From positions 186,001-250,000 of the forward strand of contig NZ_JH815199.1 of NCBI RefSeq assembly GCF_000296445.1: a stretch of DNA of 64,000 nucleotides, written 5' to 3'. Under the pieces are notes generated by a model. That model made no database searches, had not been told where the DNA came from, and worked only from the letters and a program-made list of their open reading frames with translations. Each line of letters opens with the position of its first letter. The stretch's first letter is position 1. The translations under genes were made by a program, and so were the position numbers. Positions 47,210-55,927 of this stretch are shown here, piece by piece. The stretch comes from Slackia piriformis YIT 12062. GTDB lineage: Bacteria > Actinomycetota > Coriobacteriia > Coriobacteriales > Eggerthellaceae.

Positions 47210-48322
47210 ATGTTTAGAACAACAGAAACGCCGCAGGGGGGTCGCGTAGTGCTTGCCGGCAAAAGCGTCGTCAACCTTGCATCGAACAATTATCTCGGTC
47301 TGGCTGATGCTCCCGAGCTGGTAGCTGCCGCGAAATCCGCACTCGACCAGTATGGCGTGGGACCGTGCGCAAGCCGCAATATCGTGGGCGATTTTCCCGT
47401 GCATGGGCAGCTTGAGCGCGAACTTGCGGATTTCAAGGGCACCGAAGCGGCGTTGGTGTTTTCGTCCGGCTATGCGGCAAACGTCGGCGTGATTCCCGTG
47501 CTCGTTGGCAAGGGCGACGAAATTTTCTCGGACGAGCTCAACCACGGCAGCCTCATTGACGGATGCCGTCTTTCTCGTGTGCATACCACGGTGTACAAGC
47601 ACTGCGATGTTGCCGACCTTGAGCAGAAGCTTGTCGAATGTGAGGCTGAGAATAAACTGGTCATGACCGATGCTGTGTTCAGCATGGATGGCGATGTGGC
47701 TCCCCTCGACGCGATCGCGGATGTGTGCGAGCGCCATGGCGCTACGTTTCTCGTCGACGACGCGCACGGTGACGGCGTCATGGGGCCTATGGGACGCGGC
47801 ACGGTGGCCCATTTCGGGCTCGAGGGGCGTGTGCAGGTAGAAACGGGCTCGCTCGGGAAGGCTTTCGGCGTCATGGGCGGCTTCGTTGCCGGCAGCCAGG
47901 AGCTTATCGACCGCGTGCGCGTCGGTGCCCGTTCATTCATTTTGACGGCATCGCCTTTGGCCCCGTCTTTGGCGGCAGCGGCGGCAGAGGCGTTGCGGAT
48001 GATATCGTCCGACGACTCCCGCGTTGTTCGCCTTTGGGAAAACCGTGCATATTTTGCCGAAAAGATGAGCGCCGCCGGATTTGACACGGGTATTTCCACA
48101 ACACCCGTGGTTCCCGTTATGATTGGAGATGAGGCTCTTGCTGTTCGCATGAGCGATGCGCTCTATGAAGAAGGGGTCTATGCCCAGGCCATCCAGTATC
48201 CCTTGGTTGCGCGCGGCAAGGCTCGAATTCGTTGCATTCTTTCTGCTGCGCATACGAAAGAAGACCTTGATTGCGCGGTCGATGCCTTCGTGCGCGTCGG
48301 TCGCGAGCTGGAGGTGTTGTAG
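47210..48322 (+). CDS. PLP-dependent alpha-oxoamine synthase (2-amino-3-ketobutyrate CoA ligase/BioF family)
   Basis: 370 residues from ATG 47210. The fold-type I signature is clear: INLASNNYLGL-like VNLASNNYLGLADAPEL, GSRN-like CASRNIVGDFPVHGQLE, the substrate loop DDAHGDGVMG and the PLP lysine in ETGSLGKAFG. These enzymes condense glycine or alanine with an acyl-CoA. Which product is made (2-amino-3-ketobutyrate or 8-amino-7-oxononanoate) cannot be decided; no other biotin gene is nearby. The homologous N-terminal helix would lie upstream, so in-frame starts at 47090 or 47057 are possible. The next gene begins directly at the stop. Confidence 0.85.
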   Translation: MFRTTETPQGGRVVLAGKSVVNLASNNYLGLADAPELVAAAKSALDQYGVGPCASRNIVGDFPVHGQLERELADFKGTEAALVFSSGYAANVGVIPVLVGKGDEIFSDELNHGSLIDGCRLSRVHTTVYKHCDVADLEQKLVECEAENKLVMTDAVFSMDGDVAPLDAIADVCERHGATFLVDDAHGDGVMGPMGRGTVAHFGLEGRVQVETGSLGKAFGVMGGFVAGSQELIDRVRVGARSFILTASPLAPSLAAAAAEALRMISSDDSRVVRLWENRAYFAEKMSAAGFDTGISTTPVVPVMIGDEALAVRMSDALYEEGVYAQAIQYPLVARGKARIRCILSAAHTKEDLDCAVDAFVRVGRELEVL

Positions 48323-48940
48323 ATGGACCTGCCTGTTTTGAAGGGCGTCGAGCAGGTGAGCGACGGCTGGCTGAAGAAATACGTTCTTACCTACGACCTT
48401 CCCGACGGTCGAGGGCTGAACTACGAGGTTGTTTCCCGCAAAGGGCTCGAGCAGTACGGAGCGGAGATTCGCGATAAAGCTGCGGCGAGGTCCTCAACGG
48501 ATGCCGTGTGCATCGTAGGGCATACGGCAGACGATGCTTTTCTGCTCATTCGCGAATTTCGTTTTCCTATGAATCGCATGTGCGTGGCGTTTCCTGCCGG
48601 CTTGAAAGAGGCTAACGAAGACGTGATCGAATGCGCGGCGCGCGAACTTCGCGAGGAAACTGGCTATGACTTGGTGCGCAACGAAGACGGCTCTCCGGCG
48701 AACGCTCGTACGTGCCTCCAGCCCGGCTACTCGTCGCTTGGGATGGGGGACGAAAGCATCGCCATGGTGTTTGCCGAGGTGGAGCGTGTATGCGAGCCGA
48801 GGGCTGAGTCGACGGAGTTCATCGAGTCGTTCGAGCTGCCCCGCGCGGAGGTTGAGCGGTTTTTGCGGGAGAATACCGACCCGCTTTCCATTCGATGCCA
48901 GCTTGTATTGGAAATGATTGCGAATCCTCTGTTCGTATAA
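48323..48940 (+). CDS. NUDIX hydrolase (ADP-ribose pyrophosphatase-like)
   Basis: 205 residues. The Nudix box GLKEANEDVIECAARELREETGY follows the G-x5-E-x7-REUXEE-x-GU pattern exactly, with QPGYSSLGMGDESIAMVFAEV downstream as in ADP-ribose pyrophosphatases. Hydrolyses nucleoside-diphosphate-linked compounds with Mg2+. Its ATG starts on the base after the previous stop, so it is co-translated with the oxoamine synthase. Exact substrate unknown. Confidence 0.88.
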   Translation: MDLPVLKGVEQVSDGWLKKYVLTYDLPDGRGLNYEVVSRKGLEQYGAEIRDKAAARSSTDAVCIVGHTADDAFLLIREFRFPMNRMCVAFPAGLKEANEDVIECAARELREETGYDLVRNEDGSPANARTCLQPGYSSLGMGDESIAMVFAEVERVCEPRAESTEFIESFELPRAEVERFLRENTDPLSIRCQLVLEMIANPLFV

Positions 48941-48963
48941 ACAACCCTTCTGTAAGGAATTGC

Positions 48964-50034
48964 ATGACACCGCTTCATTTTGCACAAGAGTACGTAGGAA
49001 CCATTAAGGTGGCCAATTTAGAAACGGGTGCGGAGATTTCCGTTCCCGTGCGCGACAAGGGTTCGGACCAGTTTGCCGCACGATTTAAGAAGGTGGCGAA
49101 AGATCGTCGGAAATGGGCGCGCAAAAACGATATCTCGTGCTATCGCATCTACGATGCCGACCTGCCCGATTTCGCCGTGGCGATTGACCGCTACGACGGC
49201 GTTTGGAAAAGCGAGGGGCAGAGCTGCCTGATTGTGGCCGAATATCAGGCGCCGAAAACCATCGATCAGGCGAAGGCAGAGGCGCGCTTCGAGGACGCAG
49301 TTGCTATCGCGTCTGCGGTGACGGGCATTCCGTCGGGTCGCGTGTTCGCGAAAACGCGTCGTCGCGAAAAGGGCGGCGGTCAGTATGTCGACCAGCAAAA
49401 AGAGGGCTACCTCATGTTCACGCAGGAGACGGGCAATATCTTCGAAGTGGATATGGGGAGCTATCTCGACACGGGCATCTTCCTCGACCACCGCGTAACG
49501 CGCGAAATGGTGGGGGAGATGGCCGACGGCAAGCGTTTTCTGAACCTGTTTTCATATACGGGCACGTGCACGGTGCATGCTGCCGTGGGCGGCGCGGCGT
49601 CAACGTTGACGGTGGACTTGTCGCAGACGTATCTGAATTGGGCGCGCCGCAACATGGCTCTCAACGGCTGCGACGGCCCCGAGCATCGTTTCGAACGAGC
49701 GGACGTGCTGCAGTGGATGGTTCGCGCGGTGAAGGGCGACGAGCGTTTTGATTTGATTTTCGTTGATCCGCCCACGTTTTCTAATTCGAAGGCCATGGGT
49801 AAAAACACCTGGAGCGTGCAGCGCGATCACGTGAAGCTTCTTTCTCACGTGGTAAGGCTGCTTGCCCCGGGCGGCGTTGCGGTGTTCAGTTGCAATCTGC
49901 GCAACTTCAAGCCAGATATGGAGGCGCTTGAGGCTCAGGGCGTAAAGCTCACGGATATAACGAAGAAGACCATTCCGTACGATTTCGAGCGCAATCCGAA
50001 AATCCACTGCTGCTATCTGGTGGAGCGCGCGTAA
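48964..50034 (+). CDS. Class I SAM-dependent rRNA methyltransferase (RlmK/RlmI-like)
   Basis: 356 residues. Motif I FLNLFSYTGTCTVHAAVGGA, motif II VDLSQTYLNWARRNMALNG and motif IV FDLIFVDPPTFSNSKAM match the 23S rRNA methyltransferase domain found as the C-terminal half of RlmL (RlmK, m7G2069) and in RlmI. There is no PUA or THUMP domain, so it is the stand-alone catalytic version. ATG 48964 follows AAGGA. It lies 23 bases after the NUDIX gene and is likely the last gene of that operon. Target base is inferred from family only. Confidence 0.88.
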   Translation: MTPLHFAQEYVGTIKVANLETGAEISVPVRDKGSDQFAARFKKVAKDRRKWARKNDISCYRIYDADLPDFAVAIDRYDGVWKSEGQSCLIVAEYQAPKTIDQAKAEARFEDAVAIASAVTGIPSGRVFAKTRRREKGGGQYVDQQKEGYLMFTQETGNIFEVDMGSYLDTGIFLDHRVTREMVGEMADGKRFLNLFSYTGTCTVHAAVGGAASTLTVDLSQTYLNWARRNMALNGCDGPEHRFERADVLQWMVRAVKGDERFDLIFVDPPTFSNSKAMGKNTWSVQRDHVKLLSHVVRLLAPGGVAVFSCNLRNFKPDMEALEAQGVKLTDITKKTIPYDFERNPKIHCCYLVERA

Positions 50035-50241
50035 GGGCTCTGCGTTTGCGCTGTTGCTGCGGGCAATGCAGCGCGCGGCGCCGAGAAGCCCGCGCGTTCA
50101 TGCGACATCGCTATAGGCGAGGTAACTCGCACGTTCGCGCAATGCCGCCATGGACAAGCTTCAAGGTTTGCCCATGGCGGCATGTTCTTTATGGGCGGAC
50201 AATGAACGAGTCAGTGCTCGCCTATATTCTAGGAGGTTGCC

Positions 50242-50664
50242 ATGGTTGACGCGGCGCTTATCGAGAAGATGAAATGCAACATCCCTCCTCTCGCGGAGTT
50301 TAGGGATAACATCGAGATTCTTGAGGTCAAAGAGCCGGGCTATGTTCATTTCACCATGGATATCCCTGCGAGCCTGGGCAATTATCGCGGCGGCATTCAC
50401 GGCGGAACGGGATACTTCATTGGTGAAATCGGCTGCGGGTTTGCCACGTATTCGTTCGGTGTGAACAATGTATGCAACAGCGCGACGGTCAATTTCTTCA
50501 AGGCGGTGCCGTGCTGCAAGGTGGATGTGGAGACTGAACCCCTTCATAAGGGACGCTCTACGGCGGTCATTCGCGTTACTACGCGCGAGGCTGCAACAGG
50601 CAAGATGCTTTTCCAGTCTACGCACAACATGTTTCTGCTTGGCCCCTTGAAAGACGACGAATAG
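50242..50664 (+). CDS. Hotdog-fold thioesterase (PaaI-like)
   Basis: 140 residues. Core hotdog segment GNYRGGIHGGTGYFIGEIGCGFATYS resembles the PaaI/YdiI family, where the HGG-x-x-x loop contacts the acyl-CoA. Strand-rich C-terminal half (ATVNFFKAVPCCKVDVETEP ... STAVIRVTTREAATGKMLFQ). Probable acyl-CoA thioesterase, substrate unknown. AGGAGG lies just before ATG 50242. Single gene, 207 bases after the methyltransferase. Confidence 0.85.
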   Translation: MVDAALIEKMKCNIPPLAEFRDNIEILEVKEPGYVHFTMDIPASLGNYRGGIHGGTGYFIGEIGCGFATYSFGVNNVCNSATVNFFKAVPCCKVDVETEPLHKGRSTAVIRVTTREAATGKMLFQSTHNMFLLGPLKDDE

Positions 50665-50762
50665 CGCGTACATGGTTGCCGAAGGCGGTTCGACGTCGTG
50701 CGTGCGTAGGATATTCATTTGTGAAGAAACAGTGATAAGCATGCCGTTAGCGGGTTGAATGC

Positions 50763-50791
50763 TTGCAAAACCTTAACGGTGCGCGTAATAT
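50763..50791 (+). promoter_or_regulatory. Promoter of tRNA-fMet
   Basis: TTGCAA (50763-50768) and TAATAT (50786-50791) are 17 bases apart. Transcription would start near 50798, about 23 bases before the mature tRNA 5' end. Confidence 0.65.
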
Positions 50792-50820
50792 GACTTTTCG
50801 CCTTACAGGGCATTACATAT

Positions 50821-50897
50821 TGCGGGGTGGAGCAGTCTGGTAGCTCGCCGGGCTCATAACCCGGAGGCCGTCGGTTCAAATCCGGCCCCCGCGACCA
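50821..50897 (+). tRNA. Initiator tRNA-fMet (CAT anticodon)
   Basis: 77 bases with a complete cloverleaf and encoded CCA. Anticodon loop CTCATAA is closed by the GGG/CCC pairs diagnostic of initiator tRNAs; D-loop AGCAGTCTGGTAGCT and T-loop GGTTCAAATCC are standard. The end of the acceptor stem is T1 opposite G72 with discriminator A73, whereas most bacterial initiators have an unpaired C1-A72. The elongator alternative is ruled out by the anticodon stem. Confidence 0.93.
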
Positions 50898-50905
50898 AAT
50901 GTTAT

Positions 50906-50949
50906 CGCAGGTCAGAACATTGAAATTCTGGCCTGCGTTTTCTTTTTTT
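50906..50949 (+). terminator. Intrinsic terminator after tRNA-fMet
   Basis: CGCAGGTCAGAA (50906-50917) pairs with TTCTGGCCTGCG (50926-50937) with one G-T pair, followed by TTTTCTTTTTTT. A strong terminator nine bases after the tRNA. Confidence 0.92.
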
Positions 50950-51302
50950 GCATAGGCTTCTCAAACCCTGCGGAGCCGAATGGGCTGAGTGGGGGCAAAC
51001 ATATTTGTCCTCTGGCAGGCACAGATGACCACTGTTGACCAAGCGGCCGAATCGGCACCGAAGCAAACGAGCAAAACCTACTCGATCCCTCAGGTTCGAG
51101 TAGGTTCTAGTAAGGTTCGAGCGGTGCGTATGCGTGTTTTTGCTTATGTCGAAGGCTTCCGAACCCGTTGTGGATGCTCCCGTTGCCGAAGAATCCCAGC
51201 AGGAGGCGCCGGAAGACGAAGCGTCCCAGGGAGATGCGACGGCGGCTCCATAGAGCTAACGGGCGGCGTTCCGCGTTTTCGTGGCGGGCTTTCGTCGGAA
51301 GG
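50950..51302. other. Intergenic region with hairpin and a possible 35-codon frame
   Basis: AACCTACTCGA (51075-51085) and TCGAGTAGGTT (51096-51106) form a perfect inverted repeat, overlapping three direct copies of AGGTTCKAG (51092, 51102, 51113). After these, ATG 51146 opens a 35-residue acidic frame to 51253 (MSKASEPVVDAPVAEESQQE, then APEDEASQGDATAAP). It lacks a ribosome-binding site and looks like the tail of a lost gene or a microprotein. Confidence 0.35.
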
Positions 51303-51860
51303 CTACTCGCGCTTGAGCAGCTTCGTGTTTGCGAGATAAAGCGCCACCACGAGGACGAGGATAGAGACGGAGAAGATGAGCGTGTGCACCGGGTCGTCAT
51401 GGTAGAGGATGATCAGTCTGATGATGGCGGTGATGCCGATATAGATGAAGTAGCGCAGCGGGAAATGAAGACCCGACTGGTAGTACTTGGTTATCAACGC
51501 CAGGAACTCGAAGTAGAGGAACCAGGTCACGATCGATCCAAGAATCTCCGAGCCGCTCATTTCGTGGGAGACGAATACAAGCATGATAAGGTTCCAGGTG
51601 CTTACCAAAAGCAGTACCGAAAGGATGCCTCCCAGAACAAACAGCACGCCCGACAGGAACAGCTGCATGAGCCTCGAAATAAAGTTGGGATCCGTAAGCC
51701 GTTTGAGCAGGCTTGCGGGCTTTGCTGCATTGTCTTCCATGTCTTCATCCTTCGCGGTGACTCCGCAGGTCAATCGGGTGGTAGGCGGTCGTTCGGCGTC
51801 TTTGGGACGTTCGGGCATGGGAGCGTATCCTTGGCGCTTCATGTATTCGAAGCCTACCAT
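51303..51860 (-). CDS. PsiE-family membrane protein
   Basis: 185 residues. A polar N-terminal part of about 65 residues is followed by four membrane helices with the PsiE pattern: [42 protein letters not shown] and a last hydrophobic helix ending KLLKRE. PsiE-type (phosphate-starvation-inducible E) proteins are of unknown biochemical role. Start ATG 51860 follows GGCGGGGG; ATG 51842 is also possible. Upstream lies an inverted repeat that overlaps its likely promoter. Confidence 0.83.
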   Translation of the reverse strand: MVGFEYMKRQGYAPMPERPKDAERPPTTRLTCGVTAKDEDMEDNAAKPASLLKRLTDPNFISRLMQLFLSGVLFVLGGILSVLLLVSTWNLIMLVFVSHEMSGSEILGSIVTWFLYFEFLALITKYYQSGLHFPLRYFIYIGITAIIRLIILYHDDPVHTLIFSVSILVLVVALYLANTKLLKRE

Positions 51861-51877
51861 AAACCCCCGCCGATAGC

Positions 51878-51906
51878 TATAATTGCTACTACAACAATAG
51901 CAATTA
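51878..51906 (-). promoter_or_regulatory. Promoter/operator of the PsiE-family gene
   Basis: TAATTGCTA (51880-51888) and TAGCAATTA (51898-51906) are perfect nine-base arms around a nine-base loop. On the minus strand TTGCTA and TATAGC, 16 bases apart, form a -35/-10 pair within and beside this repeat, so a regulator binding there would block the promoter. Confidence 0.45.
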
Positions 51907-52174
51907 AGGATCGAGAGCGCCTGTTCTCTCATTCGTCTTTCCCGTCTGGACGATCGTCGTTTGTTCCACGATACGAAACAGACGGTTCGCAGGACGGATT
52001 GGAACTGTTGAGTGCGTTTTTCGTGGTTTCTATACTCCTAATCATAAAAGGCCCGCAAGGAGGCGGGTGACTGACCGGGCGGCGTCGCCTACGGGCGCAA
52101 CGGATGCGTTCGAGCAGGTATATGCCGGGCGACGCGCGCCGATCGGTGCAGATGCTCAAGGTTAGGGGAGTGCC

Positions 52175-53842
52175 ATGAAGCAGGGTTTGGACAATCGTTC
52201 TATGAATATGGCTCAAGGCGCCAACGGCGCATCGGCTCAGAATGATCCCATGAAGCCTCAGGGTTTGTCGCGTCGTAACTTTGTGGCCGCAGCGGCAATG
52301 GGCCTTGCGGGCGTGGCTGCCGCAGGGCTGGCTGGCTGCTCGCCTAAGAGCTCCGGAGAGCCTTCTTCGTCCTCTTCGGCTGGCGGGGCTGCCGTACCTT
52401 CTTCTTGGGACGGCGAATACGACGTGATCGTATGCGGTGGTGGCGGAAGCGGTCTGACCGCGGCGTACTCCGCACTGGAAAACGGCGCATCCTCTGTCGT
52501 CGTGCTTGAGAAGGCTGGTGCAATTGGCGGCACCACCGCCCTTGCCGAAGGCGCCATTCAGGCGTCCGGAACCCAGTGGCAGAAAGACATCGCCGGCGTT
52601 GACGACGATACCTCGGAACTGCACAAGAACTTCTGGATGACCGACAGCGAAGGCCTGGTCAAAGAAGAGCTGGTGCAGTGCATGGCCGAAAACGCGCCCG
52701 AAAATCTGCAGTGGATGGCCGACAACTTCAACATCACCTTCTCCAACGTGTTCGGCTGCTACCCCACGCCGTACATGAAAGACGAATACATGCGTGATCG
52801 TATTCATCTAATCACCGACGCGTCCGACGAGACGAAGACCGGCGGCGTGGTGTGGACCACCAACGCAGCGGCGGCCGTTCAGGACAAGGGCGGCGAAATC
52901 ATGACCGACACCGAAGTGACCGACATCTATCAGGATGAATTCGGCACCGTGGTGGGCGTGGCGACTGCCGATGGCAAGAATTACAAGGCGAACAAGGGCG
53001 TAGTGTTTGCCATGGGTTCCATCGATCACAATGAGGACATGGCCTTCAAGTACGATCAGCAGCAGTATTGGGACCTCAAGACCCAGGCGGTTGCCACGTG
53101 CGAAACCGACACGGGCGACGGTATTCGCATCGGCATGGCACATGGTGCCGACACCGCATTCCACGGTTGCGTCGACCTCATCTTGCAAACTTGGAGCTAT
53201 ACCAACAACCAGAACCCCGAAATCCCCTACATCCTGATCGACCAACGCGGCAATCGCTTCGTGCGTGAAGATACTACGTATGCGTTCCATTGCCGCGCGA
53301 TGTTCAACGCCGCCATGGCTCAGGGCGGCATGGACGGTTGCACGTACATGCTGATGGACAACAAGATGCTTTCTGCCGACGCCAAGTGTCTGTGGTCTGA
53401 CAACGCATCGGGCGGCCAGGAAGCCCGCGAGGCGGCGCTCAAAGACGGAAGCATGGTGCAGGCCGATACGCTCGACGATCTTGCCGCGGCTTTGGATATG
53501 CCCGCATCCAGTCTTAAGGCCACGGTGGAAGCCTGGAACGCCGCATGCGCAGCAGGCGAAGACGCCGCATACGGGCGTGTGAAGCAACTGACCGCGCTGG
53601 ACGAAGCGCCGTATTTCGCCTGGAAGACCCAGAACACCAACATCGGATCCATCGGCGGTTTGCTTATCGACACCGACGCCGCTGTGCTTGATACCAACGG
53701 CGACCCCATCCCGCATCTGTTCGGCGCAGGCGTTGATACCGCAGGCTGGATCGGACCCTACTATCCCGGCTCTGGCACCTGCCTGCAGGGCGCCCTCAAC
53801 TGGGGTCGCATCGCCGGCAAGAGCGCGGCCACTACGGCATAG
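52175..53842 (+). CDS. Tat-exported FAD-dependent reductase (fumarate/urocanate reductase family)
   Basis: 555 residues. The twin-arginine signal LSRRNFVAAAAMG begins about 29 residues in, after a polar extension, and is followed by lipobox-like LAGC and a Ser-rich spacer. FAD motif VIVCGGGGSGLTAAYSALENG near residue 90, FAD_binding_2 fold throughout, and the C-terminal AGWIGPYYPGSGTCLQGALN closing the flavin site. Similar to the gene at 40012 but clearly a different paralog. Surface terminal reductase for an organic acceptor; acceptor unknown. GGGGAG precedes ATG 52175; an internal ATG (MKPQGLSRR) is an alternative. An IclR gene lies convergent downstream. Confidence 0.9.
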   Translation: MKQGLDNRSMNMAQGANGASAQNDPMKPQGLSRRNFVAAAAMGLAGVAAAGLAGCSPKSSGEPSSSSSAGGAAVPSSWDGEYDVIVCGGGGSGLTAAYSALENGASSVVVLEKAGAIGGTTALAEGAIQASGTQWQKDIAGVDDDTSELHKNFWMTDSEGLVKEELVQCMAENAPENLQWMADNFNITFSNVFGCYPTPYMKDEYMRDRIHLITDASDETKTGGVVWTTNAAAAVQDKGGEIMTDTEVTDIYQDEFGTVVGVATADGKNYKANKGVVFAMGSIDHNEDMAFKYDQQQYWDLKTQAVATCETDTGDGIRIGMAHGADTAFHGCVDLILQTWSYTNNQNPEIPYILIDQRGNRFVREDTTYAFHCRAMFNAAMAQGGMDGCTYMLMDNKMLSADAKCLWSDNASGGQEAREAALKDGSMVQADTLDDLAAALDMPASSLKATVEAWNAACAAGEDAAYGRVKQLTALDEAPYFAWKTQNTNIGSIGGLLIDTDAAVLDTNGDPIPHLFGAGVDTAGWIGPYYPGSGTCLQGALNWGRIAGKSAATTA

Positions 53843-53894
53843 GGCCAAGAGGGGCTTCCCGCAATGACGATGTGAAAAACGCCCCGTTCAAAAG

Positions 53895-53928
53895 TTCGCC
53901 CGGCTGCTCCCCTCCCCAGCCGGGCGAA
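53895..53928. terminator. Bidirectional terminator between convergent genes
   Basis: TTCGCCCGGCTG (53895-53906) and CAGCCGGGCGAA (53917-53928) are perfect 12-base arms with a ten-base loop, followed on the plus strand by TCTCTTTT and on the minus strand by CTTTTG. Serves both the flavoprotein gene and the IclR gene. Confidence 0.85.
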
Positions 53929-53957
53929 TCTCTTTTCCGTTTTCGGCGCCTCGTGTT

Positions 53958-54719
53958 TTATTCCACGTATCCCATGCATTTCGATGTGCGCTGAGCAGCA
54001 CGTACTACATACTGTGCCACTTCGTCGATGCGACCATCGGGTAGGTCGTCATTGGAGCCGCTTACGCCTATCGACGCGATTGCCTTGCCGCTGAAATCGA
54101 AAATGGGCGCGGCAACGCAGCGATGATTCAGCTCGGATTCTTCGTGGTCCATCGCCCATCCGCGCCGTCTGACCTGCCGCAGATGCGTCACGAAATCGCG
54201 CCTGCGGGTGATGGTGTTGGCCGTGTGCGCTTCGAACCCGAAATCGCAGAGCGCCTCTTCCAGCTCTTCGGCAGAAAGGCAGGCAAGCAGGCACTTGCCC
54301 ATGGACGAGCAGTGGGCGGGGTAGCGCTTGCCCACACGCGTGAAATCTTCGTCGGCTTTGTGGGTTGCCTCTTTGCCTATTATGCTTACGTACGGTCCGT
54401 CTAGTACGCCAAGGTAAGCGGGCAGATGCAGCGCCCGTTCGAGGGCGGCCATGTACGGCTGGGCTTCAACTTGCAGCTCCAGCGAATCGATATGATTGCT
54501 CATCAGCTCGAATAGGTGCGACCCCAGTTTATAGGAGCCGTCCAGGGTCTTTTCGGCATAGCCGCGCTCGAGCATTGTCTTGAGGATGCGATGTGCGGTG
54601 GATTTGCTGAGGCCCGTCTTCTGGGCGAGCGTCGAAAGCCCTATGCCGCCATGGGTTTCCGATAGCGTTTCGAGCACATCGAAGGCGCGTTCGAGCGCCT
54701 GCACGTTTTGACCTTCCAT
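53958..54719 (-). CDS. IclR-family transcriptional regulator
   Basis: 253 residues. N-terminal winged helix-turn-helix (LETLSETHGGIGLSTLAQKTGLSKSTAHRILKT in pieces around residues 15-50) and the C-terminal IclR effector-binding domain with the usual CSSMGKCLLACLSAEEL and VAAPIFDFSGKAIASIGVSG segments. IclR proteins respond to small metabolites. GGAGG lies before ATG 54719. It is convergent with the flavoprotein gene at 52175, which is a reasonable but unproven target. Confidence 0.93.
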   Translation of the reverse strand: MEGQNVQALERAFDVLETLSETHGGIGLSTLAQKTGLSKSTAHRILKTMLERGYAEKTLDGSYKLGSHLFELMSNHIDSLELQVEAQPYMAALERALHLPAYLGVLDGPYVSIIGKEATHKADEDFTRVGKRYPAHCSSMGKCLLACLSAEELEEALCDFGFEAHTANTITRRRDFVTHLRQVRRRGWAMDHEESELNHRCVAAPIFDFSGKAIASIGVSGSNDDLPDGRIDEVAQYVVRAAQRTSKCMGYVE

Positions 54720-54870
54720 GGTTACCCTCCCCGTTGCATGGACGTCATGAGCTCTAGTTTAGCGGAGATATGTTTCTTTGGGATGCAGCGCCGTGACGTA
54801 TGCCGCGAGGCGGCGTCGGGCTTATGTTGCGCGATGCGTTCGAATTCTCACGAGGCGCCTGCAATGTCCG

Positions 54871-55668
54871 TTAAAACAGCGTGAGTTGCTCCTGCTCGGG
54901 GACCGCGGGGTAAAGAGCCGTGCTTTTCATGTCCGACGAGGCAAGCTGTTCGGCAGCCGCGTCTCCTGCAAGCCAAGCAAGAGCCCCCTGCATGGAAAGT
55001 GCGAGTGGCATACGGTCGTGAACTGGGCGCACGGCTTCGTTCGGCTCGGTCGTCGCAATGGAGAATCGGTCGTCTTGCCAAATCCCTCCCAGAAGAAGGG
55101 GGCGAGTCTCTACGGAAGATTCGTGCTCTGTGGCTGCTGCCTCGAGGTTTTCTTCGCTGCTTTCGCCGGCAGGCTTGCCGCATCCGAATCGATACGTCTG
55201 CTTCACTTTTCGGCCTGTAGGGTTCAGGGCGTATTCGCTGCTCGAGGATTCGTAGAATGCCATAACGGGAACAATGCAGCGTCGTTTTTCAAACGAGTCG
55301 CTCCAAAGGGCTGAAAAGGGCGCGCGTTCTAGGCGCGTGTTGAAGACGAGCTTTCCGTCGGAGGGCATCGGATAGCCCCAACGCAGGGGCCGTACGTTGA
55401 GCGTGCCGCACAAAGGCGGCTGCAGGTTGCCGTTGGCCGCGTGGGGGCCTTGGTCCGAATGACGGGGGCCGCTGCCGCAAGGAAATGGGCAGGCGCGGCA
55501 GCTCTGTGCGCATCCGCCGCCGACAATGACGCTGACTTCCGCATCGGGGAATGCGTCTATGCGTCGCGCAGGCCAGTCGGGCACAGGATTCAGGGGCGCA
55601 TGCGCTTCGAGGCTGCGAACAACGGACATAGTTTCGTCCCAGGTCAGCATTGTGAACCTTTTGCACAT
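54871..55668 (-). CDS. SRAP/HMCES-family DNA-protein crosslink protein with Cys-rich insertion
   Basis: 265 residues, longer than the ~220 of E. coli YedK. After Met removal Cys2 (MCKRF) is the catalytic residue that crosslinks to abasic sites; PLRWGYPMP, FNTRLERAPF, CIVPVMAFYE and VHDRMPLAL are the other family blocks, including the conserved Asn, Glu and His. Between residues about 48 and 90 is an insertion with Cys53, Cys57, Cys60 and Cys64 (CAQSCRACPFPC), not found in standard SRAP proteins. Acts in abasic-site protection. GGAGG precedes ATG 55668; the frame is open upstream without signals. Divergent from the gene at 55928. Confidence 0.87.
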   Translation of the reverse strand: MCKRFTMLTWDETMSVVRSLEAHAPLNPVPDWPARRIDAFPDAEVSVIVGGGCAQSCRACPFPCGSGPRHSDQGPHAANGNLQPPLCGTLNVRPLRWGYPMPSDGKLVFNTRLERAPFSALWSDSFEKRRCIVPVMAFYESSSSEYALNPTGRKVKQTYRFGCGKPAGESSEENLEAAATEHESSVETRPLLLGGIWQDDRFSIATTEPNEAVRPVHDRMPLALSMQGALAWLAGDAAAEQLASSDMKSTALYPAVPEQEQLTLF

Positions 55669-55927
55669 GGCTTGGCCTCCCGTCCTGTTTACCCTTGCAT
55701 TGCGCCACGTATCGCTTCGCCCGCGCTGGCAGGCCGCTGTCAGGCCGCGTCTTTTCGGACTACCCGCCGCTTTTTCTCCGAAGACGATTGCCCGCCTTCG
55801 CGGCTTCGATATCATGGATTCGTTATAAAGCGAATTGCATACGAACGATGCGGCGAGTGACGGGCTGCGAAGACCTGCGCTGTGCGCGTTGGATCGTAAT
55901 GCAGGAGAGATGGTACCAGGAGGCGTC
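55669..55927. promoter_or_regulatory. Divergent promoter region of the SRAP and PARG-like genes
   Basis: Contains ATTCG-N8-CGAAT (55818-55835) with an AT-rich centre, a candidate operator midway between the two divergent genes. It is not a recognised LexA box. No other structure was noted. Confidence 0.35.

Noticed and set aside
50989-51339. 116-codon frame after tRNA-fMet
   Set aside because: Low-complexity Arg/Gly/Ser sequence, no ribosome-binding site, and it overlaps the PsiE-family gene.
53958-54719. IclR gene as certain regulator of the flavoprotein at 52175
   Set aside because: The genes are convergent and separated by a strong terminator; proximity alone does not establish control.
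55818-55835. LexA/SOS box between the SRAP and PARG-like genes
   Set aside because: ATTCG-N8-CGAAT is a palindrome, but it matches neither the Gram-positive nor the E. coli LexA consensus.
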